64,000 nt of DNA from Stenotrophomonas acidaminiphila (GCF_001431595.1 NZ_LDJO01000007.1:1-64000), one strand, 5' to 3'. Positions 51,642-62,307 are shown, numbered from the stretch's first letter. Numbers and translations: made by a program. Notes: generated by a model from the letters alone, not told the origin.

Positions 51642-52697
51642 GTGCCCACCTGGCTAGTGACCGGCGGTGCCGGCTTCATCGGCGGCAACTTCGTGCTGGA
51701 GGCGGTCGCCCGCGGCATCAAGGTCGTCAACCTCGATGCCCTGACCTATGCAGGCAACCTGCGCACACTGGCGAGCCTGGAAGGCAACCCGGCCCATGTT
51801 TTCGTCCAGGGCGACATCGGTGACCGTGTCCTGGTCGAGCGCCTGCTGGCCGAGCACCGGCCCGACGCGGTGCTGAACTTCGCCGCCGAGAGCCATGTCG
51901 ACCGCTCGATCGATGGCCCCGGCGCCTTCATCCAGACCAACGTGGTCGGTACCCTGGGCCTGCTCGAAGCGGTGCGCGACTACTGGAAGGCGCTGCCGGC
52001 CGCACAGGGCGAGGCGTTCAGGTTCCTGCACGTGTCCACCGACGAGGTATACGGCACGCTGGGCGAGACCGGCAAGTTCACCGAGACCACGCCGTATGCG
52101 CCGAACTCGCCGTATTCGGCGTCCAAGGCCGCCTCGGACCACCTGGTGCGTGCGTTCCACCACACCTACGGGCTGCCGGTGCTGACCACCAACTGCTCCA
52201 ACAACTACGGTCCGTACCACTTCCCCGAAAAGCTCATCCCGCTGGTGATCGCCAAGGCGCTGGCCGGCGAGCCGCTGCCGGTGTACGGCGATGGCAGGCA
52301 GGTGCGCGACTGGCTGTTCGTCACCGACCACTGCGAAGCGATCCGCACGGTGCTGGCCAAGGGCCGGGTGGGCGAGACCTACAACGTCGGCGGCAACTCG
52401 GAGAAGCAGAACATCGAGGTGGTGCAGGCGATCTGCGCACTGCTCGATGCCCGCCGCCCGCGCGAGGACGGCAAGCCGCGCAGCAGCCAGATCACCTACG
52501 TGGCCGACCGCCCGGGCCACGACCGCCGCTATGCGATCGATGCGTCCAAGCTGAAGGACGAGTTGGGCTGGGAGCCGGCCTACACCTTCGAGCAGGGCAT
52601 CGCCTTCACCGTGGACTGGTACCTGGACAACCAGGCGTGGGTCAACGGCGTGCTCGACGGCAGCTATCGCCTGCAGCGCATCGGCACCGCTGCCTGA
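51642..52697 (+). CDS. rmlB: dTDP-glucose 4,6-dehydratase
   Basis: This 351-residue extended SDR makes dTDP-4-keto-6-deoxyglucose. The NAD loop is [22 protein letters not shown] is present, the catalytic STDEVYG (Thr, Asp, Glu) is followed by [10 protein letters not shown] (Tyr/Lys), and [15 protein letters not shown] is typical. The start is a GTG with AGGAG upstream. Its product feeds both RmlC/RmlD (rhamnose) and the WecE homologue (4-amino sugar). It begins the rmlBACD operon. Confidence 0.96.
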   Translation: MPTWLVTGGAGFIGGNFVLEAVARGIKVVNLDALTYAGNLRTLASLEGNPAHVFVQGDIGDRVLVERLLAEHRPDAVLNFAAESHVDRSIDGPGAFIQTNVVGTLGLLEAVRDYWKALPAAQGEAFRFLHVSTDEVYGTLGETGKFTETTPYAPNSPYSASKAASDHLVRAFHHTYGLPVLTTNCSNNYGPYHFPEKLIPLVIAKALAGEPLPVYGDGRQVRDWLFVTDHCEAIRTVLAKGRVGETYNVGGNSEKQNIEVVQAICALLDARRPREDGKPRSSQITYVADRPGHDRRYAIDASKLKDELGWEPAYTFEQGIAFTVDWYLDNQAWVNGVLDGSYRLQRIGTAA

Positions 52698-52710
52698 CAC
52701 CGGAGACGAC

Positions 52711-53598
52711 ATGACCCAACGCAAAGGCATCATCCTCGCCGGCGGTTCCGGCACGCGGCTGTATCCGATCACCAAGGGCGTCAGCAAGCAGCTGCTGCCG
52801 GTGTACGACAAGCCGATGATCTACTACCCGCTCAGCGTATTGATGATGGCTGGCATCCGCGAGGTGCTGATCATCAACACGCCGCATGAGCAGGCGCTGT
52901 TCCAGGCGTTGCTGGGCGATGGCTCGCAGTGGGGCATGGACATCCGCTACGCGGTGCAGCCGAGCCCCGACGGGCTGGCGCAGGCCTACCTGATCGGCCG
53001 CGATTTCGTCGCCGGCAAGCCGAGCTGCCTGGTGCTGGGCGACAACATCTTCCACGGCCATGGCCTGCGCCAGCTGCTGCGCAGCGCCGACGCGCGCGAT
53101 ACCGGTGCCACCGTGTTCGGCTACTGGGTCAATGACCCGGAGCGCTACGGCGTGGCCGAGTTCGACAAGGACGGCAAGGTCGTCGGGCTGGTCGAGAAGC
53201 CGGAGAACCCGCGCTCCAACTACGCGGTCACCGGGCTGTATTTCTATGACGGCAATGCCAGCGACCATGCCGCCGGGCTCAGGCCCTCGCCGCGCGGCGA
53301 GCTGGAGATCACCGACCTGAACAAGTGCTACCTGGACGCCGGTGCGCTGTACCTGGAGCAGCTGGGGCGTGGTTACGCCTGGCTCGACACCGGCACCCAC
53401 CAGTCGCTGCTCGAGGCATCCAACTTCATCGAGACCATCCAGACCCGCCAGGGCCTGCAGGTCTGCTGTCCCGAGGAAATCGCCTACGGGCAGGGCTGGA
53501 TCGGCGCGGCCGAGCTGGAGGCGCTGGCTGCGCCGCTGCTCAAGAACGGCTATGGCCAGTACCTGCAGAAACTGCTGCAGCGCGGGGTCGTGCCATGA
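52711..53598 (+). CDS. rmlA: Glucose-1-phosphate thymidylyltransferase
   Basis: This 295-residue nucleotidyltransferase makes dTDP-glucose. It has [29 protein letters not shown], the [11 protein letters not shown] metal site, and [19 protein letters not shown]. The length is normal. The gene follows rmlB by 13 nt and overlaps rmlC by 4 nt (ATGA). Confidence 0.96.
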   Translation: MTQRKGIILAGGSGTRLYPITKGVSKQLLPVYDKPMIYYPLSVLMMAGIREVLIINTPHEQALFQALLGDGSQWGMDIRYAVQPSPDGLAQAYLIGRDFVAGKPSCLVLGDNIFHGHGLRQLLRSADARDTGATVFGYWVNDPERYGVAEFDKDGKVVGLVEKPENPRSNYAVTGLYFYDGNASDHAAGLRPSPRGELEITDLNKCYLDAGALYLEQLGRGYAWLDTGTHQSLLEASNFIETIQTRQGLQVCCPEEIAYGQGWIGAAELEALAAPLLKNGYGQYLQKLLQRGVVP

Positions 53599-54152
53599 AG
53601 GTCATCGAAACCTCGCTGCCCGGCTGCGTGGTGATCGAGCCGGCGGTGTTCGGCGACGCCCGCGGCATGTTCTTCGAGACCTGGAACGCCGAGCGCTTCG
53701 CCGCGCACGGGCTGACGACGAAGTTCGTGCAGAGCAACGTCTCCACCTCGGTCAAGGGCGTGCTGCGGGGCCTGCATTACCAGTGGCCGCGGCCGCAGGG
53801 CAAGCTGGTCAGCGTGCTCGAGGGCGAGGTCTATGACGTGGCGGTGGACATCCGCCGCGGCTCGCCGACCTTCGGGCGCTGGGAAGCGGTGCTGCTCAGC
53901 GCCGGGAACCACCGGCAGTTCTGGATCCCCGAAGGCTTTGCGCACGGTTTCGCGGTGCTCTCCGAGCGGGCGGTGTTCAGCTATCTGTGCACCGATGTCT
54001 ACGTCAAGGAAGCCGATGCCGGCGTGCGCTGGAACGATGCCGACATCGCTGTCGACTGGCCGATCGGCGCGCCGACGCTGTCGGCCAAGGACGAGAGCGC
54101 GCCGTTCCTGGCGGAGATCGCCGAGGAGCGGCTGCCGGTGTACATGCCATGA
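53595..54152 (+). CDS. rmlC: dTDP-4-dehydrorhamnose 3,5-epimerase
   Basis: A 185-residue cupin-fold epimerase with GVLRGLHYQ (catalytic His), [24 protein letters not shown] in the core, [11 protein letters not shown] and the C-terminal [12 protein letters not shown]. It converts dTDP-4-keto-6-deoxyglucose to the L-lyxo isomer. It overlaps both neighbours by 4 nt. Confidence 0.96.
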   Translation: MKVIETSLPGCVVIEPAVFGDARGMFFETWNAERFAAHGLTTKFVQSNVSTSVKGVLRGLHYQWPRPQGKLVSVLEGEVYDVAVDIRRGSPTFGRWEAVLLSAGNHRQFWIPEGFAHGFAVLSERAVFSYLCTDVYVKEADAGVRWNDADIAVDWPIGAPTLSAKDESAPFLAEIAEERLPVYMP

Positions 54153-55048
54153 CGGTGCTGGTGTTCGGCGGCAACGGCCAGATCGGCCGGGAGCTGCTGC
54201 GCGCGCTGGCGCCGCTGGGTACGGTGGTCGCCACCACCCGCAGCGGCACGCTGGCCGACGGCAGTGTCTGTGAGGTGGCCGATTTCGACCGCCCCGACAG
54301 CTTGCCGGCGCTGCTGGACCGCCTGCAGCCGGCGGTCGTGATCAATGCCGCGGCCCATACCGCGGTGGACCGTGCCGAGCAGGAGCCGGAGGCCGCGTTC
54401 CGCGCCAATGCGCAGGCCCCGGGTGTGCTCGCGCGCTGGTGCGCCGCCCATGACGTGCCGCTGGTGCACTATTCCACCGACTACGTGTTCGACGGGCAGG
54501 GCGGCACGCCTTACCGCGAGGACGCGTCGACCGCGCCGCTGGGCGTCTACGGCACCAGCAAGCGCGACGGCGAGGATGCGGTGCGCGCCGCCGGCGGACG
54601 CCACCTGATCTTCCGCACCGCGTGGGTGTATGCCGCGCATGGCGGCAATTTCCTGCGCACCATGCTGCGCCTGGGCGCCGAGCGCGACCAGCTGCGCGTG
54701 GTCGCCGACCAGATCGGCACGCCGACCCCGGCGGGGCTGATCGCCGACGTCACCGCGCAGGCGCTGCGGCACCCGGGCGGCCTGTCCGGCACCTGGCACC
54801 TGACCGCATCGGGGCAGACCAGCTGGCACGGTTTCGCCGAGGCGATCTTCGCCGAGGCGCAGGCTACCGGGGTGCTGGCGAAGACGCCGGTGGTGGATGC
54901 CATCGCCAGTTCGGACTATCCGACGCCGGCCAGGCGTCCGGCGTGGTCGGTGCTGGACAACCGCCGGCTGCAGCAGGACTTCGGCATCGTACTGCCGGCC
55001 TGGCAGGATGGCCTGAAGCGGGTGATGGCGGAAATCGCTGTGACCTGA
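54149..55048 (+). CDS. rmlD: dTDP-4-dehydrorhamnose reductase
   Basis: A 299-residue SDR that finishes dTDP-L-rhamnose. It has VFGGNGQIGREL, INAAAHTAVDRAEQEP, STDYVFDGQGGTPY, the catalytic YGTSKRDGE and FRTAWVY. It closes the rmlBACD operon and converges on xanB. Confidence 0.96.
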   Translation: MTVLVFGGNGQIGRELLRALAPLGTVVATTRSGTLADGSVCEVADFDRPDSLPALLDRLQPAVVINAAAHTAVDRAEQEPEAAFRANAQAPGVLARWCAAHDVPLVHYSTDYVFDGQGGTPYREDASTAPLGVYGTSKRDGEDAVRAAGGRHLIFRTAWVYAAHGGNFLRTMLRLGAERDQLRVVADQIGTPTPAGLIADVTAQALRHPGGLSGTWHLTASGQTSWHGFAEAIFAEAQATGVLAKTPVVDAIASSDYPTPARRPAWSVLDNRRLQQDFGIVLPAWQDGLKRVMAEIAVT

Positions 55049-55076
55049 CCTGGGTCGCGTCGAGTACAGACATGAA

Positions 55077-55095
55077 GCCCGGCCAGTGGCCGGGC
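55077..55095. terminator. Hairpin between convergent rmlD and xanB
   Basis: GCCCGGCC (55077-55084) pairs with GGCCGGGC (55088-55095). It may act on both strands; T-runs are short. Confidence 0.4.
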
Positions 55096-55117
55096 CTCCT
55101 GTCTGCGCCAGGGCACC

Positions 55118-56521
55118 TCAGCTGCGCCCGTAGGTATCCTCGAAGCGCACGATGTCGTCCTCGCCCAGGTAGCTGCCGGACTGGACCTCGATCAGCTCCA
55201 GCGGCAGCTTGCCGGGGTTGCGCAGCCGGTGCGTCACCCCCAGCGGGATGTAGGTACTCTGGTTCTCGCTGAGCAGCAACACCTCGTCGCCGCGGGTGAC
55301 CTCGGCGGTGCCGCTGACAACCACCCAGTGCTCGGCGCGGTGGTGGTGCATCTGCAGGCTCAGGGTGCCGCCGGGCTTGACCGTGATGCGCTTGACCTGG
55401 AAGCGCTCGCCGTTGTCGATGGAGTCGTAGGCGCCCCACGGGCGGTAGACCTTGCGGTGCCAGGCGGCCTCGCTGCGGCCCTCGGCCTTCAGTCGCGCGA
55501 CGACGTCCTTGACCTCCTGCATGCGGTCGGCCCTGCCGACCAGCACCGCGTCATCGGTCTCGACCACGATCACGTCATCCAGTCCCACCAGCGCGACCAG
55601 CCGTTCGCCGTAGGCGTATGTGTTGCGGCAGTCGATGGCGATCACATCGCCGTGGTGGGCGTTGCCATCGCCATCGCGCGGGGAGACGTCGCGCAGCGCG
55701 GTCCAGGAGCCGACATCGCTCCAGCCGGCGTCCAGCGCCACCACCACCGCATCGGCGGTCTTCTCCATCACTGCATAGTCGATCGAATCCGACGGCACCG
55801 CGGCGAACGTCTCGGCGTCGAGCCGGGTGAAGTCGGCATCACGGCGGGCGCTTTCCCAGGCGCTACGGCTGCGTTCGAGCATGGCCGGGTTGAACCGGGC
55901 CAGTTCCTCCAGGTAGCGCGATGCGCGGAACAGGAACATGCCGCTGTTCCACAGGTACTGGCCGCTGGCGACATACGCGGTGGCGGTATCCAGGTCGGGC
56001 TTCTCGACGAAGCGCTCGACCGGGCGGGCGCCGCTGCCGGGTGCGGCCTTGATGTAGCCGTAGCCGGTCTCCGGGCCGGTCGGGACGATGCCGAACGTCA
56101 CCAGCTTGCCGGCATCGGCCGCGGTCGCCGCCTGGCGCACGGCGGCATGGAAACCAGCCTCGTCGGTGATCACGTGGTCCGACGGCAACACCAGCAGCAG
56201 CGGGTCCTCGCCCTGGCGGCTGGCTTCCAGTGCGGCTACCGCGATGGCCGGCGCGGTATTGCGCCCCATCGGCTCGAGGATGATCGCCTGCGGCTCCGCG
56301 CCGACCTGCTGCAGCTGCTCGGCGGCGACGAAGCGGTGCGCCTCGTTGGCGATCACCAGCGGGCCGCGCGCCGCGACGGCCGCGACCCGGTGCCAGGTCG
56401 CCTGCAGCATGGTCTGCGTGCCGGTCAGTGGCAGGAACTGTTTGGGGTAGGTCTCGCGCGAGAGCGGCCACAAGCGGGTGCCGGAGCCGCCGGACAGGAT
56501 GACGGGCGTGATGTTGCTCAT
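55118..56521 (-). CDS. xanB: Mannose-1-phosphate guanylyltransferase/mannose-6-phosphate isomerase
   Basis: This 467-residue bifunctional enzyme makes GDP-mannose. The N-terminal guanylyltransferase has [16 protein letters not shown], the TYPKQF signature and [12 protein letters not shown]-terminal cupin isomerase domain (about 350-467) has [19 protein letters not shown] and [19 protein letters not shown] with metal-binding histidines. It serves xanthan-like polysaccharide and LPS synthesis in xanthomonads. It is 9 nt downstream of xanA in one operon. Confidence 0.95.
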   Translation of the reverse strand: MSNITPVILSGGSGTRLWPLSRETYPKQFLPLTGTQTMLQATWHRVAAVAARGPLVIANEAHRFVAAEQLQQVGAEPQAIILEPMGRNTAPAIAVAALEASRQGEDPLLLVLPSDHVITDEAGFHAAVRQAATAADAGKLVTFGIVPTGPETGYGYIKAAPGSGARPVERFVEKPDLDTATAYVASGQYLWNSGMFLFRASRYLEELARFNPAMLERSRSAWESARRDADFTRLDAETFAAVPSDSIDYAVMEKTADAVVVALDAGWSDVGSWTALRDVSPRDGDGNAHHGDVIAIDCRNTYAYGERLVALVGLDDVIVVETDDAVLVGRADRMQEVKDVVARLKAEGRSEAAWHRKVYRPWGAYDSIDNGERFQVKRITVKPGGTLSLQMHHHRAEHWVVVSGTAEVTRGDEVLLLSENQSTYIPLGVTHRLRNPGKLPLELIEVQSGSYLGEDDIVRFEDTYGRS

Positions 56522-56530
56522 GTTGAAGCC

Positions 56531-57877
56531 TCAGGCCGAAAGCAGGGTGGATATCTCGTCGGTACGCGCCTGCAGCAGCGCCGCATCGCCGCGCGTCTCG
56601 ACATTGAGCCGCAGCAGCGGCTCGGTGTTGGAACTGCGCAGGTTGAAGCGCCAGTCGCCGAAATCGGCGCTGACGCCATCGGTGTGGTCCAGCGCCGGCG
56701 CCAGCGGGGCGAAGTGGCGCATCACCCGCTCGACCGAGGCCTTGGCGTCTGCCACCTTGAAGTTGATCTCGCCGCTGCAGGGATAGGCGGCCATGCGGTC
56801 CTCGACCAGTTCGGCCAGCGACTGGCCGCTGGTGGAAACCAGCTGCGCGATCAGCAGCCATGGAATCATGCCCGAATCGGCATAGGCGAACGCGCGGAAA
56901 TAGTGGTGCGCACTCATTTCGCCGCCGTAGACGGCGTTCTCCGCGCGCATCTTCTCCTTGATGAAGGCGTGGCCGCTCTTGCACAGCACCGGCACGCCGC
57001 CGGCGGCCTCCACCATTTCCACGGTGTTCCAGACCAGGCGCGGATCATGCACGACCCTGCCGCCGGGATTGCGCGCCAGGATCGCCTTGGCGAGCAGGCC
57101 GACCAGGTAGTAACCCTCGATGAAGCGGCCGTTGTGGTCGAAGAAGAAGCAGCGGTCGAAGTCGCCGTCCCAGGCAATGCCGAAATCGGCGCCATGCGCG
57201 CGCACCGCGTCGGCGGTGGCGGCGCGGTTCTCCGGCAGCAGCGGATTGGGGATGCCGTTGGGGAAGCTGCCATCGGGTTCGTGGCAGATGCGCACGAATT
57301 CCAGCGGCAGGTGCGGGGCAAGCAGGTCGATGATGGCGCCGGCGCCGCCGTTGCCGGCATTGACCACCAGCTTCAGCGGCCGCAGCGTGGCCACGTCCAC
57401 ATAGGACAGCAGGTGCGCGATGTAGGCGCTCTTGTCGTGCCGTTGCACCTGCCCGGCGCGTGGCGCCTGCGCCGGTGCGGCATCGGCTGCCACCGCGTCG
57501 GAAATGGCGAACAGGCCGGTATCCGAGCTGATCGGCCGCGCCTGCGCCTTGACCAGCTTCATGCCGTTGTAGTCCATCGGGTTGTGGCTGGCAGTGACCA
57601 TCACCCCGCCAGCCGCGCCCAGGTGGTCGGTCTGGAAATAGACCTCCTCGGTGCCGCACAGGCCGATGTCGATCACCTCGCGGCCCTCGCCGCGCAGTCC
57701 GGCGGCCAGCGCGTCCTGCAGGCCCGGGCTGGTCAGGCGCACGTCGTGGCCCAGCACCACCGGACCGTCTTCGAGCCGGGCCGACAAGGCCTTGCCGATC
57801 CTGCGCGCGAGGTCCTCGTTGAGTTCCTCGGGCACGCGGCCGCGGATGTCGTAGGCCTTGAACGCGGGTAATGGCAT
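56531..57877 (-). CDS. xanA: Phosphoglucomutase/phosphomannomutase
   Basis: This 448-residue alpha-D-phosphohexomutase interconverts 6- and 1-phosphates of glucose and mannose. The phosphoserine is Ser97 in [11 protein letters not shown], the metal loop is [12 protein letters not shown], the sugar-binding loop is [10 protein letters not shown], and the phosphate-binding loop is [15 protein letters not shown]. The N-terminus [13 protein letters not shown] is typical. It feeds rmlA (glucose-1-P) and xanB (mannose-1-P). Confidence 0.95.
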   Translation of the reverse strand: MPLPAFKAYDIRGRVPEELNEDLARRIGKALSARLEDGPVVLGHDVRLTSPGLQDALAAGLRGEGREVIDIGLCGTEEVYFQTDHLGAAGGVMVTASHNPMDYNGMKLVKAQARPISSDTGLFAISDAVAADAAPAQAPRAGQVQRHDKSAYIAHLLSYVDVATLRPLKLVVNAGNGGAGAIIDLLAPHLPLEFVRICHEPDGSFPNGIPNPLLPENRAATADAVRAHGADFGIAWDGDFDRCFFFDHNGRFIEGYYLVGLLAKAILARNPGGRVVHDPRLVWNTVEMVEAAGGVPVLCKSGHAFIKEKMRAENAVYGGEMSAHHYFRAFAYADSGMIPWLLIAQLVSTSGQSLAELVEDRMAAYPCSGEINFKVADAKASVERVMRHFAPLAPALDHTDGVSADFGDWRFNLRSSNTEPLLRLNVETRGDAALLQARTDEISTLLSA

Positions 57878-57985
57878 GCGGGCAACCTGTCGAAGCGTGG
57901 AAAGGCGCCCAGTTTAGTCGCTTGGCGGTTAGCGGGCCGTTCGCGGCTGGACGAAGGTCCAAGAGGGCCGCCGCTGGACTGGGGC

Positions 57986-57991
57986 TAGAAT
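57986..57991 (+). promoter_or_regulatory. Candidate -10 element of the CoA-transferase operon
   Basis: TAGAAT lies 33 nt before the start codon of the subunit A gene. No -35 element is clear. Confidence 0.3.
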
Positions 57992-58023
57992 GCCGCCATC
58001 CTTATGACTGTGGGCATGATGCG

Positions 58024-58758
58024 ATGAGCGATCCTTCAACCCTGGACGGGCGGCGCGGCAAGGTGGTGGCCAGCGCGGCCCTGGCGCTGGACGGCGTGGT
58101 CGCCGACGGCCAGACCCTGGCGGTCGGTGGCTTCGGCCTGTGCGGAATTCCCGAGGCGCTGATCGCGGCGCTGCGCGATTCCGGCGTGACCGGCCTGACC
58201 GTGATCTCCAACAACGCCGGCGTCGACGGCTTCGGCCTCGGCCAGCTGCTGGAAACCCGCCAGATCCGCAAGATGATTTCGTCCTACGTGGGCGAGAACA
58301 AGGAGTTCGAGCGGCAGTTCCTGGCCGGTGAGCTCGAGCTGGAGTTCAACCCGCAGGGCACCCTGGCCGAGCGCCTGCGCGCCGGCGGCGCGGGCATCCC
58401 GGCGTTCTTCACTGCCACCGGCTACGGCACCGTGGTGGCCGAGGGCAAGGAAACCCGCGAGTTCGACGGCAAGCACTACGTGATGGAGACCGCGCTCAAG
58501 GCCGATGTCTCGCTGGTCAAGGCGTGGAAGGCCGACGCGGCCGGAAACCTGGTGTTCCGCAAGACCGCGCGCAACTTCAATCCGGCCTGCGCCATGGCCG
58601 GCAGGGTCTGCGTGGTCGAAGTGGAGGAGATCGTGCCGGTGGGCGCGATCGACCCGGACCAGGTGCACCTGCCGGGCATCTACGTCGACCGCATCGTGTT
58701 GAACGCCACGCCGGAGAAGCGCATCGAACAGCGCACCGTGCGTCAGGAGGAGAACTGA
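58024..58758 (+). CDS. scoA: 3-oxoacid CoA-transferase subunit A
   Basis: This 244-residue alpha subunit carries the coenzyme A transferase signature [19 protein letters not shown] and [14 protein letters not shown] [15 protein letters not shown] segments (here [16 protein letters not shown]). It moves CoA from succinyl-CoA to acetoacetate or a related acid. In Xanthomonas the pair is named lpsI/lpsJ because it borders the LPS locus, but a direct LPS role is unproven. GGCGATG start; subunit B follows 1 nt later. Confidence 0.92.
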   Translation: MSDPSTLDGRRGKVVASAALALDGVVADGQTLAVGGFGLCGIPEALIAALRDSGVTGLTVISNNAGVDGFGLGQLLETRQIRKMISSYVGENKEFERQFLAGELELEFNPQGTLAERLRAGGAGIPAFFTATGYGTVVAEGKETREFDGKHYVMETALKADVSLVKAWKADAAGNLVFRKTARNFNPACAMAGRVCVVEVEEIVPVGAIDPDQVHLPGIYVDRIVLNATPEKRIEQRTVRQEEN

Positions 58759-58759
58759 A

Positions 58760-59392
58760 ATGGCCTGGACCCGTGACGAGATGGCGCAGCGCGCCGCGCG
58801 CGAACTGACCGACGGCGCGTACGTGAACCTGGGCATCGGCCTGCCGACGCTGGTGGCCAACCACATTCCCGAGGGCATGGACGTGTGGCTGCAGTCGGAG
58901 AACGGCCTGCTGGGCATCGGCCCGTTCCCGACCGAAGCCGAAGTCGACGCCGACCTGATCAACGCCGGCAAGCAGACCGTGACGGCCCGCGCCGGCGCCA
59001 GCTACTTCGGCAGCCACGATTCGTTCGCGATGATCCGCGGCGGCCATATCGACCTGGCCATCCTCGGCGCCATGCAGGTCACCGCCAAGGGCGACCTGGC
59101 CAACTGGATGGTGCCCGGCAAGATGGTCAAGGGCATGGGCGGCGCAATGGACCTGGTGGCCGGCGTGCAGCGCGTGGTGGTGCTGATGGAGCACACCGCC
59201 AAGAACGGCGAGCACAAGATCCTGCCCGAATGCACGCTGCCGCTGACCGGCGTGGGCGTGGTCGACCGCATCATCACCGACCTGGCGGTGTTCGACGTCA
59301 CCGATGCCGGGCTCGCCTTGGTCGAAGCCGCTCCCGGGGTGGACATGGAAGAGCTGAAGGCCCGCACCGGCGTGCCGTTCGCGCACGCCTGA
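58760..59392 (+). CDS. scoB: 3-oxoacid CoA-transferase subunit B
   Basis: The 210-residue beta subunit holds the catalytic glutamate Glu47 in the signature [13 protein letters not shown], plus [12 protein letters not shown] and [14 protein letters not shown]. It pairs with subunit A. Acetoacetate released by the FAH-family hydrolase elsewhere in the window would be a suitable acceptor. AGGAGG lies before the ATG. Confidence 0.93.
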   Translation: MAWTRDEMAQRAARELTDGAYVNLGIGLPTLVANHIPEGMDVWLQSENGLLGIGPFPTEAEVDADLINAGKQTVTARAGASYFGSHDSFAMIRGGHIDLAILGAMQVTAKGDLANWMVPGKMVKGMGGAMDLVAGVQRVVVLMEHTAKNGEHKILPECTLPLTGVGVVDRIITDLAVFDVTDAGLALVEAAPGVDMEELKARTGVPFAHA

Positions 59393-59400
59393 ACCATGCC

Positions 59401-59423
59401 GCGGGGCCACCACGTGGCCCCGC
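59401..59423. terminator. Hairpin between convergent scoB and the WbsX-like gene
   Basis: GCGGGGCCAC (59401-59410) pairs perfectly with GTGGCCCCGC (59414-59423). It lies in the 35-bp gap and can act on both transcripts; no T-run. Confidence 0.45.
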
Positions 59424-59427
59424 CTGC

Positions 59428-61509
59428 TCAGTGGCGGCGGGCGTAGGCGTAGGGCGCCGCCGCATCCACGGGCAGGCCGAGCAGTTCGGCGGCCGTGGCC
59501 TGGCGGAAGCCCGCATCGCGCGCGGCCAGGGTGAAGATCCGCTCGATCGCGTGCGCCAGCGTGCCGTCCACCTGCGCGGCCTCGGCCTCGAACTGCGATG
59601 GCTGCAGGTGACCGTCTAGCAGCGGGCGCAGTGCCGGAAGGCGTACCCAGAACATGCTGCCGGCAATGAACGTGTCGCGCTCGAGGTCAGGCTGCGCAAT
59701 GCCCAGGCGGCCGAGCAGGGCGCGCACGTTGCCCTGGTTGGCGCCCCAGTAGAAATGCAGTGGCTGCACATGGCCTTCCGGTGCGACCAGCCCGAGGCCG
59801 GGCTGCTCGCCGAACGCACGCACGATGGCCGCCGCCCTGTCCGGCGCCAGCAGGCGCCCGATCAGCTCGTTGCGCCACTGCTCGCCGTCCTGGCGGTGCG
59901 TGGAGCGCTTGGTATGCAGCTTGAGCACCACGTCCTCGCCCTCGTCGAGCAGGCGCCCGGCGACGTGCAGGAACGGCAGGATGTCGCGGCCGCGGTTGGC
60001 GAAGGCGTGCACCTCCACCTGCATGCCGCGCGCGCGCGCGATGCGTTCGATCTCGCCCTTCCGCTCCGGCGGCGTGGTGGCCACGACCCGCCAGCTCAGG
60101 CCACTGGATTGCAGGGCCTGCAGCAACGCGTCGAAGACGTCCGGGTACCAGGCATGGATGACCGCGCACGGGCGGGTGCCGGCCCGCGGGGCGTCGCATG
60201 GCGCCAGCGCCTGCCGCGTGGCCTCCAGCCAGGCGTGGCCCAGCCGCGCATCGGGTTCCAGCACCGCCCCTTCGGCCCATTCGTTCCATGCGTTGACGAA
60301 CACCAGGCGCCGCTCGGTGGGCACCGTGGCCAGGCGCTCGTGCACGGTCGTGCGCAGCCAGTCGCGGTAACCGCGCGGCGAGGCATGCACGAAGATGCGT
60401 CCCGCGCCCGGGCGCCGCGGCTCGTTGTCCCAGCCGGGGTTCACCCCGGGATACAGCGTATAGGCGGGCAGCGGCCGTGCCGCCGCCTCGCGTGCGAGCT
60501 CGCGCCAGTCGCGCACGTCGCCGGCGAAGTCCGGGTTGATCAGCCACTGTTCGGCGGCCAGTGAGCGTGGGTTGCTCATGTTCGGCGGGAACTCGACCGC
60601 TGCGTCGAAGCCGATCTCGCGCGGATCGGGGCGTTCGAAGCCCTGCACATAGGCCAGGTGCAGCTCGCCGATGCCGTTGTCGCGGCACCACTGGCGCCAG
60701 CGCTGCGCGGTGGCGCGCGGGTCGGGCAGCAGGTGCGGGCGGTAGACCAGCAGCATCGGCCGGCCGTCGACCTTCAGCGCGCGGCGGTCGCGCAGGTAGG
60801 GGGCGACGTGGGCGATGAAGGCCAGGTCGTCCGCGGCGCTGTGCTGCTGTCCTATCAGGATCTCGCCGTCGCGCCCGTCCCAGCGCCGGGTCCAGTTCTC
60901 GTTGGCCCAGCACAGGCAGAACGGCAGGTCGATGTCGTCGTCGGCCAGCCATTGCCGCAGCGGATCCTCCATCAGGGTGCGGCCGCTGAACCAGTAGTAG
61001 TAGAAGCAGAACGCGCCAATGCCGTACTCCGCGGCCAGGCGCGCCTGGTCGCGCATCACCTGCGGGTTGCGCAGGTCGTAGAAGCCCAGGTCCGCCGGCA
61101 GCCGCGGCTGCGCATGGCCTTCGAACTGCGGCAGTGCCCGGGTGACGTTGCGCCACTCGGTGAACCCTTTGCCCCACCAGGCGTCGTTCTCGGCGAACGC
61201 ATGGAACTGCGGCAGGTAGAACGCCACCAGCGTGGCCGGCAGCGGGCTGGGCAGGGCCGCCCTAGAGTAGGGTACATGGCCGATCGCCGGCTCATCGGCG
61301 CGGTGCATGGGCCGGATGATGCGTGGCGAGGCTCCCGCTTCCGGCGCATGCCCGCGTGGCGGCGGCGGCAACAGCCCGCCAAAACGCTCCAGCAGGCGGT
61401 TGCGCCACCTGTCGCGGCGGGCGTCGGAGATCGGAAGGGCGCGGAACGCCTGTCGCAGCAGCTGGTGAAGCGCCTGGTGCAGGGAAGGGAAAGGCATCGA
61501 TCGAGGCAT
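59428..61509 (-). CDS. WbsX-like (GH99-like) and RgpF-domain glycan protein
   Basis: A protein of about 693 residues. A GH99-like/WbsX domain (about 90-425) has LVAFYLPQFHAFAENDAWWG, FTEWRNVTRA, FCFYYYWFSGR, CWANENWTRRWDG and FVNAWNEWAEGAVLEPD. A C-terminal RgpF-like domain (about 440-690) has VIHAWYPDVFDALLQAL, LKLHTKRSTHR and DTFIAGSMFWVR. Such proteins occur in rhamnan and O-antigen loci and may be glycosyltransferases despite the hydrolase-like fold. The start is uncertain: 61509, 61497 or 61572 are all in frame and none has a good binding site. Confidence 0.82.
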   Translation of the reverse strand: MPRSMPFPSLHQALHQLLRQAFRALPISDARRDRWRNRLLERFGGLLPPPPRGHAPEAGASPRIIRPMHRADEPAIGHVPYSRAALPSPLPATLVAFYLPQFHAFAENDAWWGKGFTEWRNVTRALPQFEGHAQPRLPADLGFYDLRNPQVMRDQARLAAEYGIGAFCFYYYWFSGRTLMEDPLRQWLADDDIDLPFCLCWANENWTRRWDGRDGEILIGQQHSAADDLAFIAHVAPYLRDRRALKVDGRPMLLVYRPHLLPDPRATAQRWRQWCRDNGIGELHLAYVQGFERPDPREIGFDAAVEFPPNMSNPRSLAAEQWLINPDFAGDVRDWRELAREAAARPLPAYTLYPGVNPGWDNEPRRPGAGRIFVHASPRGYRDWLRTTVHERLATVPTERRLVFVNAWNEWAEGAVLEPDARLGHAWLEATRQALAPCDAPRAGTRPCAVIHAWYPDVFDALLQALQSSGLSWRVVATTPPERKGEIERIARARGMQVEVHAFANRGRDILPFLHVAGRLLDEGEDVVLKLHTKRSTHRQDGEQWRNELIGRLLAPDRAAAIVRAFGEQPGLGLVAPEGHVQPLHFYWGANQGNVRALLGRLGIAQPDLERDTFIAGSMFWVRLPALRPLLDGHLQPSQFEAEAAQVDGTLAHAIERIFTLAARDAGFRQATAAELLGLPVDAAAPYAYARRH

Positions 61510-61655
61510 CGCCGGCGACGGGAACGGGGCGCGGTGGTGTGGGGACGCAGCGCCTGCCTTCACCACCGCCATCGGGGATTCTAGGCCAATGCGCCACCGG
61601 CCCGCCGCCACGCCACTCCGGCGCACCCTCCAGCCGCTGCCATCGGCACATCGCC

Positions 61656-61661
61656 TACAAT
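61656..61661 (+). promoter_or_regulatory. Candidate -10 element of the DUF3817 gene
   Basis: TACAAT lies 31 nt before the start codon; the same hexamer precedes gph, cobT and the FAH-family gene. Confidence 0.3.
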
Positions 61662-61692
61662 CCGCGTCCTTCCGTTCGATGACGATGTGCTG

Positions 61693-62013
61693 ATGCCTGC
61701 AAACCCGATGTCCGCCGCTGGAAAGCTGTTCGCCGTCGCCGCCCTGGTCGAGGGCGCGACCTGGGCCGGGTTGCTGGTCGGCATGCTGCTCAAGTACGGC
61801 ACGCAGACGACCGAGCTGGGCGTATGGCTGTTCGGGCGCCTGCACGGGCTGGCGTTCCTGTTCTACGTGGTCGCCAGCGTGTACGTCGGGGTGCGCCAGC
61901 GCTGGCCGTCGTGGGCGCTGCTGCTGGCCCTGCTGGCGGCGGTGCCGCCGCTGGTCACGGTGCCGCTGGAGTGGTGGTTCCGGCGTCGCGGGCTGCTGTC
62001 GCCGCTGCGCTGA
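61693..62013 (+). CDS. DUF3817 small membrane protein
   Basis: A 106-residue protein with three predicted transmembrane helices and the DUF3817 pattern (LFAVAALVEGATWAGLLVGML, FGRLHGLAFLFYVVASVYV, then a Lys/Arg-rich end). Function is unknown. ATG 61693 is preferred; GTG 61687 and ATG 61708 are in frame and possible. Confidence 0.8.
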   Translation: MPANPMSAAGKLFAVAALVEGATWAGLLVGMLLKYGTQTTELGVWLFGRLHGLAFLFYVVASVYVGVRQRWPSWALLLALLAAVPPLVTVPLEWWFRRRGLLSPLR

Positions 62014-62307
62014 GCCGGGCGCAGGGCCTGGCCGACCCGCGGCGGTGTGGCCCAAGGGCGCGGCGGCCACTACGATGATGCCGGGTCCGCGGGCCGGGCC
62101 CCGGGCCCCAGTGTCCCGGCGGGCGCGACCGGCCGCCGGCACCGGGCATGTTCGCAGCCTGTTTAGGTTCGATCTTCTAGCTTTGGCGCCTGTCTGCCCC
62201 CCGGAGAGCCCCGTGCACCACGCACCCCCTGTTGCCGCCGTTTCCGCCCGCCTGCCGGCGGCGGCGCCTGCCTGTTGCCCGGCGCGGCCCGGCGCGCGGT
62301 GGATTCC
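62014..62307. other. Intergenic region before opgH
   Basis: About 290 bp without a supportable gene. An AT-richer patch at 62161-62185 (TTTAGGTTC, then TTCTAG) could hold the opgH promoter, but I cannot place elements with confidence. Confidence 0.4.

Noticed and set aside
55229-57871. An 880-codon plus-strand open frame antisense to xanB and xanA
   Set aside because: Composition is His/Val/Gly/Arg-rich with no family resemblance, while the opposite strand encodes two complete enzymes with intact active sites.
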